Positions 57,837 through 64,000 of a stretch of DNA of 64,000 nt are shown here, one piece after another. The notes under the pieces are model-generated. The model saw nothing but the letters and a program-made list of their open reading frames with translations, ran no database searches and was not told the origin of the DNA. Numbering within the stretch: the stretch's first letter is position 1; each line of letters opens with the position of its first letter. Origin of the DNA: Dendrocalamus latiflorus (taxonomy: Eukaryota; Streptophyta; Magnoliopsida; Poales; Poaceae); contig CM029654.1 in assembly GCA_017311315.1 (NCBI GenBank), positions 24,697,879 to 24,761,878 of the forward strand, in the 5' to 3' direction. Both the position numbers and the translations under genes were made by a program.

Positions 57837-58810
57837 CCCCTTTGGCTCCTTTCGTACTCAACCCCAACAGGTTACTAAGGACAGAAAAATCATTAATGGT
57901 GCAGAATAACATGGTGCATAGAGTGAAGTTCTCTTGTTTATTCGCATCCCATACATGTACCCCTTCGTTCCACAGTGTCACAAGATCTTCCATCAATGGT
58001 GCTAGCTACACATCAATATCGTTTCCAAGTTGCTTCAACTTTTGGATAAGTAGTGACATCAAAATGTACTTCCGCTGTATATACAACCAAGGAAGAAGGT
58101 TGTATATGTATACATTCATGGGCCAAGTGTTATGTCGGCTACTCATGTTACCGAAAAGATTCATTCCATCTGTACTCAACCCAAATCTTATATTCCTCGA
58201 TTTTGCACCAAAGTCTACAAACATCCTATTGATGTTCCTCCACAGGGCAAAATCAGCAACATGTCTTATCATTATATCTTTCTTACGCTCCTCCGAGTGC
58301 CAACACAACAATCTTGCTTCCTTTCGGTTCTCAAATAAACACTTCAGACGGGGAATTATAGGAAGATACCACAACATTTTACCAGGAGGTCCTTGCTTCA
58401 CCTCGATGACCTCGTCGTCATCGGAGTCATTTTTACATTTGTATCGAGATGCTTTGCACACCAGACAAACATGTAATTTTGCATACTATTTACGGTAGAG
58501 GATACAATCATTCGGACATGCAGTATTCTTTCTACTTCCATTCCCAATGGATAAAGAACCTTTTTGGTTTGGTAGGTGGTTCTTGGTAACACATTTCCCT
58601 CTAGAAGGATGTTCGCTAGGAGACTTAACAACACCGTGAAACTCCAATCGGACCAATCATTGCTTACCTTCAATTTCAGTAGTTCAAGAACAAATGACAA
58701 CCTTGTGTATTGCGGCTTGCAGTTAGGGAACAAAGGTTTCTCCAGGTCCTCCAACAAGCCCTTGAATTTTCCAAACTTTCTCTCACTATAGTTTCCTTCT
58801 ATATCGCGTA

Positions 58811-61800
58811 CACTATACCACAGCCAATCTGTAGCGACTCCAAATCGGTCGCTATATCGGTCGCTGTAAATTTATAGCGACCGATGTATAAGTCGCTGTA
58901 AGTGGCGTCGCTATAAGTCTATAGCGACCGATAGGATTTATAGCGACCGATAGTTGGATGCTAGTATTTATACCGACCGATCATCTGTTACATGTTTTAG
59001 CGACCGATGGTTTGATGATATCAAACTTTTTAGCAACCAATAATCAGTAGCTATGAACTGGCACAATTATATATAATATTAATTTCGTATTAACCAGATT
59101 TCAAACCTAATAAACATCCATAACATGTCACATTATTCATCAACCACATACATATGTAATCCATAGCTGCCCACAACACTAACCACATTATATTAGATAA
59201 AGGTATCTCTCAAGTCTTCATTGAAGCAAACATTTAGCAATACATCAATTAGTTCTATCATCTTGATCCATGACAGGTCATCATTACAAAAGGAAAAGCA
59301 CACATACAACCTAGCTAGGTCAAATGGCAGGCACAAATCATATGTTTGCTTGCACAATCTAACTAGATTCACTACAAAATGCCTCATCTCCATCTTATCA
59401 AAAGCAAAATGTCATATGTTGGCTTCCTGGTGACATTATCCAGCATCATGTACACCTCCAAGGCCTCCCTCCACCTGAACACAACAACATAGTACACACA
59501 TGAAGTTAATGATGAGACCTACATAGGTAAAAAAATACAAATAAAGATGACCTTGCAGTTTATATTCATATTCAAAGATGACTAGCTTGCATGCACAGAT
59601 CAGAAAAACTCTAAGCACTTTGTCCCTAACCGAACACTGAAGGGAATGGAAAACGATACCCCAGCCAACCAAACAAAGTGTTTTTCATTACACTGTAGCC
59701 AACCAAACAAAGAGTTCAGTCTGAAGTCTGAACATGTGGAGCTGAGGTAGACAACAGGTTTGATAGGAACAGGAGATGATAAATTCAGATCAACGTAAAG
59801 TGCAGTGCAAGTTAATACAAAGCATAAGTAACCTACATGAAGGTGCATAGTTTAGCAGGCACTGAAATGATCAAGACTGGAGAGTCAAAGATATCACTGT
59901 CATTTGGTTCTTTTTAACTGCATACAAGTTGTGAAGTATCCCTGCTTTGGGATTGGCAATATAAGACAGGCAACTAGTCTGAAAATTTAAAGCTTACGCA
60001 TCACAATTCCCATGATTCACAGAAGAGCTAGCTTCTCCATGTAAGTTCCATGTTCTATATCCTTTTAGAAACCCATCACATATCAAGTGCTCACGGACTT
60101 CACTTGCCTCTTTCCAAAATGAGTTTACACATTTTCTACAAGGGCATAATATCTTGCTGCCTACTGCAGAATTACTAAAAGCAAAAGCTAAGAAACCATT
60201 CACTCCTTGCAAATATGTCTTGGTATGCCTATGTGAAAGTTTTAGGTTAAATACCATTTGACATGTATATATAACTTTCAATATTTGTAAAGTAATTGGT
60301 TTTTTACCTAGCATTATCATCAATCCATGTTTTATCCATGTTCAACCTTCACGCAAGACATCAACCAGATTTCAATATGAAATAAAAAACATATCATAAG
60401 CACTGATATAGTCGCATACTTCCACAACATGAAAAAAGAGAGCAACAGCTGGGGAAACAGAAACCTACCGATACAAACAAGTAGAGCTGCTGCCAAGAGC
60501 ACGTTCAAATGCCTTCCCAAGGTGTCCAACTACACGTGGAGTAGCTGCAATTACAATATGGTGAGGTCAGACTTGGCTGGTATATACCAACAAGTTCAGA
60601 CAAAATTGGTACACGACATAGTATATAAGTCTCTAGACTGCAGTCTCTCTGAGTCTCCCAACTTCAATTTATAAGTCACTCTTTATCAATTAGAGGCTAG
60701 ATGAATCATTTAGTTCCTGCTTGCCTGAGCTCAGTTTATTACTTCAAACAAGTATGTATCTCTTCCAACTAAGAATTGCATAAATGGCTGGTGGCTATGC
60801 TGCAGTGAATGGGTTTATGCTAACAGTTCTATCCACACACCTATAAGCATTTGCAACTAGAAGCTTTCATCTGCATAAAAACATGGGACCCGAGTCTGAA
60901 TTTGAGCAGCTGGAATCATTCTTCACTAATACTTACTGTTTCAGGGTGCACAGTCATCATCTCTTGGAATGGTAGCTCATATTGATGTGTGGGTGAGAGG
61001 AACAGATTAATGTTTGGTTGCTTGGCCTCAGTTTCCTTTAAACAAGCTTGTGTATCACAGTATTACAATTTTTATTCTTTTTGGTTTAGCTGGTATGATT
61101 AATTGATAAGAAACAAAATCCAAAATTGTTTATTTCTGTAAGGACAAGCATCATGCTTTCTTCATCAAGCAAATAGGTGAAAATTAAACACGTTCTAATT
61201 AGCAAGATACTAGCCTTGATGCATTCGAAATAATAAGTCGACCATGCATGGGGATAAATTGCATACTTCTGTTGTTCTAAGTATTTCCATTCGAGCCACA
61301 CAAAAATCACTGACCATGCTATGTTTTTTGACACAGTATATATGTGCAATCAAATGCAGGCGACATCGTTCACACAGGGTTCCATCTAGTCTAAAAAAAC
61401 AAGTAACGCCTCCATGCTAACCTGCTGTGCGTGCATCCAAGGAAGCCTGGGAAAGGGACCAATGCCGAGAGGGGATAGGAGGGGAAGGGAGCAGCGGACG
61501 GGATGGAAGGGAAGAGAACCAGTACCTGCTCGGGGACGCTCAGAGGGGACGGCGGCTGCGACGACGGGCCGGGTGGGGACGACGGCTGCGGCGGCTTGGG
61601 CGAGTACGGCGATACCGGTGAGCGCGCAGCGGGGACGGCGGCCGCGACGGCGGGGACGGCAGCTGCAACGGCGGGGACGGCGAGCTCGCGGGCAGCGCTG
61701 GTGAAGAGGTGAGATGTGGGCGGCAGGGACGGAGCTTGCGGGCGACGGCGGGGACGGAGCTCGCGGGCGCCGGCGGGGACGGCAGCGGCAGCCCGGACGA

Positions 61801-62162
61801 GATGCGCGCGACTGGCGGCTGCTGGGTGTGAGATGCGGCTGCTGGGGTGGGTAAGTGCTGGAGATAGGGTTTTGGGTGACACTGACTGGCCGCGCTAATT
61901 TCAGTGCGCGCGAGTGGGCTGGGCTGAGCGCGCCAAAAATGAAAATGGGCTATAGCGACCAATCGTTTGACTCTAGCATTTGTTTTTAGCGACCGATTGT
62001 TTGACGTAAATGGCTAAATATATGTAGCAACTGATGTTCCGTCGATACATGTAAAAATAGCGACCGATGATTTGTTACAAATTTATAGCGACCGATGGTT
62101 GGACGTTAATATTACGTTTTAGCGACCGTTATCTGACGCTACAGATTGGTTGTGGTATAGTG
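58811..62162 (-). mobile_element. CACTA-3: complete non-autonomous CACTA element inside TNP2
   Basis: Ends CACTATACCACAGCCAATCTGTAGCG (left; in two parts CACTATACCACA and GCCAATCTGTAGCG) and CGCTACAGATTGG-TTGTGGTATAGTG (right) are inverted copies of each other over 26 bp with one difference. A perfect 3-bp target duplication GTA (58808-58810 and 62163-62165) flanks it. Subterminal arrays of TAGCGACCGAT and its complement occupy about 58840-59050 and 61945-62130. Length 3352 bp. It encodes no full transposase, only a transposase-associated-domain gene piece, so it would be mobilised in trans. A Pro/Ala-rich GC block at 61400-61900 near the right end (minus-strand 5' side) has 24-bp GGGACGGCGG...-type repeats and probably is leader sequence. 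Confidence 0.92.
59998..60339 (-). CDS. Transposase-associated domain, two exons, in CACTA-3
   Basis: Exon 60339-60308 (MDKTWIDDNA plus split Arg), donor GTAAAA; exon 60228-59998 beginning HTKTYLQGVNGFLAFAFSN and containing the Cys motif CPCRKCVNSFW and REHLICDGFLKGYRTWNLHGE; next donor GTAAGC. The phase is kept and no stop occurs inside. This is the small DNA-binding-type domain normally at the N-terminus of TNP2 transposases; here no catalytic part follows. A further exon may start near 59470 (acceptor TTCAG, then GTGGAGGGAGGCC) but its product is unrecognised. It may encode a short regulatory protein, or be a relic of the deleted transposase. Confidence 0.6.
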
Positions 62163-62959
62163 GTAGCATCTGATCCAGATTGTCATCATACGACCTATCC
62201 TCGTCGAAAGCACAGTCCACAACTAGCATATCATTGTCTCCCTCGATAATGTTATAACTACCTTCCTGTATAATCTTGTCTTTACCGTGACTGGTCCAAC
62301 ATGTATATCCCTTTTTAAAACACCTTCAATCTGCGCTGAGTTGGTAAACATCTTCAGATTATCGCAATCAATGCATGGACAGTATATATATTTCATCCCC
62401 TTCTTCAACATATTCCGCTCGACCACTCTTCTAAAAGCAAACACACCATTAATATACTTTTCACTTACATAGTTCTCAATGTACATCCAGCTTCGGTCCA
62501 TCTATACTACGCATGTAACAAATTAGTATCAAATTAGATTATTAATGCTACTATAACTAATTAACCAGCCTAGCTACTTACACATATAATTGTCATTCAC
62601 CTAATGATAAATTGTCCATATCTAAATTAAGTAACTAGCCACATATTCATGAAGCAATTTGCATGTGTGTGTGTATCAAGCAAGAATATATTGAAGTAAA
62701 CTAGGAGTACTGACCCATTCTTAAATTGGAGCAAACTACCATCTCTCTCTAAACCTAGCTATCATCTCTCTTTATTACAAGGCATATAAGTTATTAGAAG
62801 CAAATACTAATCTCTAATCACCAAGAACAAATCAATCTACAAGCTAGATCTCCAAGCGGTATATTTTCACCAAACTCCCCAAAGCCGACTGCTTCTTCTT
62901 CAATGCAGCGCAATGAAGATAGATCTGTCGAGACCACGTACGTTGGCTATTTAATAACA

Positions 62960-63207
62960 TGGCGTATCCCAGACGGCTCCAACCACAAACCGTCTATGAT
63001 GTTTTGCATTATCACAGACGGTTCGTATTAATAATTGTCTATGAAAATATCACAAACAGTTATTCATATGAACCGTCTGTCATAGTTGCGTAACACAGAA
63101 GGTACATAGTCATGCTTGTAAAACCGTTTGTAATAATTACAGCACAGATGATTCTCTATGAACCGTCTGTGTTGTAGTTGTTCAGTATAGCTTCTTTTGT
63201 AGTAGTA
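62960..63207 (-). repeat. CACTA-2 5' terminus with subterminal fold-backs
   Basis: Five or so palindromic units of the CACAGACGGTT...AACCGTCTGTG type, with mutated copies, ending at TTTTGTAGTAGTA near 63207. Same motif family as at 2580-2830 and 11705-11968. Confidence 0.75.
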
Positions 63208-63720
63208 TGATGTCCCAAAGAAAGAATGAATTCTGAAGATAACCTGGTCTTGGATGGTGTTGTCCAACCATATTGTTTGGATGACACTATCGCTCATTGT
63301 GTAGTGTAGTATGCTTGCTCATCTGAACAACCAAACGGCCCTTAGAAACTTACAAGATCTCTACAATCTATAAACTACAGTGGCAAAGAACATATCCATA
63401 TGAGCATACAAATAAAATACAGGAACAACCTGCAATGAGGAAAAAAATAGTTGGATTAGTTATGGTGGATAAGACAGCAGATAGAATGGAGGAAAAACGC
63501 ACGCGTTGTCCAAATATCTTTGACTGTGTAAATGGTACTCTGCGTTTGTTCTTTTCTAGATGACATTCAGTAAATTATTTAGCAAGGTAATAATCTATAC
63601 CATCAAGATCAGTATCCATAGTTGATGGCATAATAGAGTCTAGAGATAGCCAATCTCACCAATGGGTGGTGAAAGTAGTAGTTGGGGAAAGTGGATCTGA
63701 TGCAATGCAACCTTATACAT
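63208..63720. other. Flank of CACTA-2, no gene seen
   Basis: Mixed sequence without recognisable domain or repeat. It is the host DNA to the right of CACTA-2. Confidence 0.4.
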
Positions 63721-63933
63721 GGGGCTGTTTGGTTGCCTGCATCGGGGTGGCTCGCACCAGCGCATGCAGGGAGATGGTGTTTGGTTGCCTGCATCGGGGT
63801 GAGAGCCTGCACGAGCGGATGCAAAAAATCAACTGGAGCCAGGCTGAGGAGAAACGTGGCTGAGGACCTTCTCTACTCAGCCTGGCCATGCTCATGCAGC
63901 TGCATCAGCTCATGCAGGCAACCAAACAGGCCC
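63721..63933. mobile_element. MITE with TGTTTGGTTGCCTGCAT ends
   Basis: Left end GGGGCTGTTTGGTTGCCTGC, right end CATGCAGGCAACCAAACAGGCCC: about 23 bp of near-perfect terminal inverted repeat, 213 bp in total. The left end is partly repeated at 63775-63800 (GGTGTTTGGTTGCCTGCATCGGGGTG), so it carries a short internal duplication like the MITE at 33781. No clear target duplication was found. Sequence after it, to 64000, shows nothing. Confidence 0.75.
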
Positions 63934-64000
63934 GAAAAGTTCTTGGTGGTATATCTCCCTCGCCCGGTCACCCCCACTTTCCTTCTTTTCACCCGTCGGT

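Larger units (their letters stand above)
57837..62501 (-). pseudogene. TNP2 transposase of CACTA-2, N-terminal half, split by CACTA-3
   Basis: ATG at 62501 opens the transposase-associated domain (MDRSWMYIENYVSEKYINGV, then YCPCIDCDN). After the CACTA-3 insertion the frame resumes at 58810 with FGKFKGLLEDLEKPLFPNCK and runs through LKLKVSNDWSDWSF, GNVLPRTTYQTKKVLYPLGMEVERI, then (another frame) VKQGPPGKMLWYLPIIPRLKCLFENRKEARLLCWH, FGAKSRNIRFGLSTDGMNLFGNMSS, PWLYIQRKYILMSLLIQ, and NFTLCTMLFCTINDFSVLSNLLG. It ends at STKGAK near 57840. A few frame changes are visible, far fewer than in CACTA-1. It lacks the downstream DUF4218/DUF4216 parts. Confidence 0.85.
57837..63207 (-). mobile_element. CACTA-2: truncated CACTA element
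   Basis: The right end is the 5' terminus on the minus strand: ACTACTACAAAAGAAG beginning near 63207, with the outermost CACTA base altered (TACTACTACAAAA, preceded by CA). Subterminal fold-backs occupy 62960-63180 and the TNP2 gene runs leftward from 62501. The gene stops matching at about 57837, right after the STKGAK block, so the C-terminal half of TNP2 and the other terminus are missing. It is disrupted by CACTA-3. It is the same family as CACTA-1 (same fold-back words and transposase blocks) but a better conserved copy. Confidence 0.75.

Noticed and set aside
61391..61962. Pro/Ala-rich 163- and 140-residue frames (minus) and Gly/Arg-rich frames (plus)
   Set aside because: GC-rich block of CACTA-3 with short repeats; overlapping frames on both strands and no domain; probably leader sequence.
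1..64000. CRISPR arrays, operons, phage or bacterial genes
   Set aside because: No regularly spaced identical repeats with unique spacers; genes have introns and plant families; all repeats found are transposon or satellite type.

Overview
The window is nuclear DNA of a grass (Poaceae), most likely a panicoid; the species cannot be fixed from sequence alone. The evidence is the repeat content (CACTA, MULE, Helitron, Tourist-type MITEs, copia/Sirevirus and large gene-less LTR elements), plant-type introns, a nuclear tRNA-Arg(UCU) and fragments of plant genes (PEP carboxylase, HVA22, nodulin-like MFS, plant mobile domain). I see no bacterial, viral or organellar segment. Almost everything is transposable element, much of it nested.

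Layout. 0.3-2.5 kb: decayed MULE transposase (minus). 2.56 to at least 26.1 kb: an old CACTA element (plus) with a TNP2 transposase remnant and a Transposase_24/TNPA-like remnant. It has been opened by at least five later insertions: 4211-8934 (gene-less LTR element, target duplication GTAGA), 9349-9650 (short solo LTR), 14777-19642 (non-autonomous LTR retrotransposon, GGTTT/GGTTC), 21119-25919 (old copia, AGTTT) and 26258-29037 (gene-less LTR element, TACGA). 29.7-31.1 kb: a fold-back MITE and a reversed TNP2 fragment. 33.6 kb: an intact tRNA-Arg gene followed by a MITE that was partly tandem-duplicated.

34.35 to at least 51.0 kb, minus strand: a candidate Helitron, recognised by its 3' end (CTAG, hairpin, GC-rich tail), carrying gene pieces all in one orientation. 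These are a chimeric gene (first 45 codons of PEP carboxylase fused in frame to a small membrane protein of unknown function; exons 50979-50722 and 36923-36747) and three spliceable exons of an HVA22-like gene. A young 12.6-kb Sirevirus-type copia element (38152-50716, target duplication GTTAC) sits exactly at the 5' splice site of the chimeric gene's intron. This chimeric gene is the most interesting object in the window.

51-57.8 kb: GC-rich minisatellite, a long TA microsatellite, a solo LTR beside a plant-mobile-domain fragment, a telomere-like patch, a polypyrimidine tract, strong hairpins and a broken nodulin-like MFS exon. 57.8-63.2 kb: a second, truncated CACTA (minus) whose TNP2 gene is split by a third, complete non-autonomous CACTA (58811-62162, target duplication GTA). 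A MITE lies near the right edge.

The only clearly functional-looking gene is the tRNA. The chimeric gene is structurally open but its expression is unknown. Everything else is mobile-element machinery or debris. Element boundaries with target duplications were read by eye from the bases; family names come from motif recognition, not database searches.
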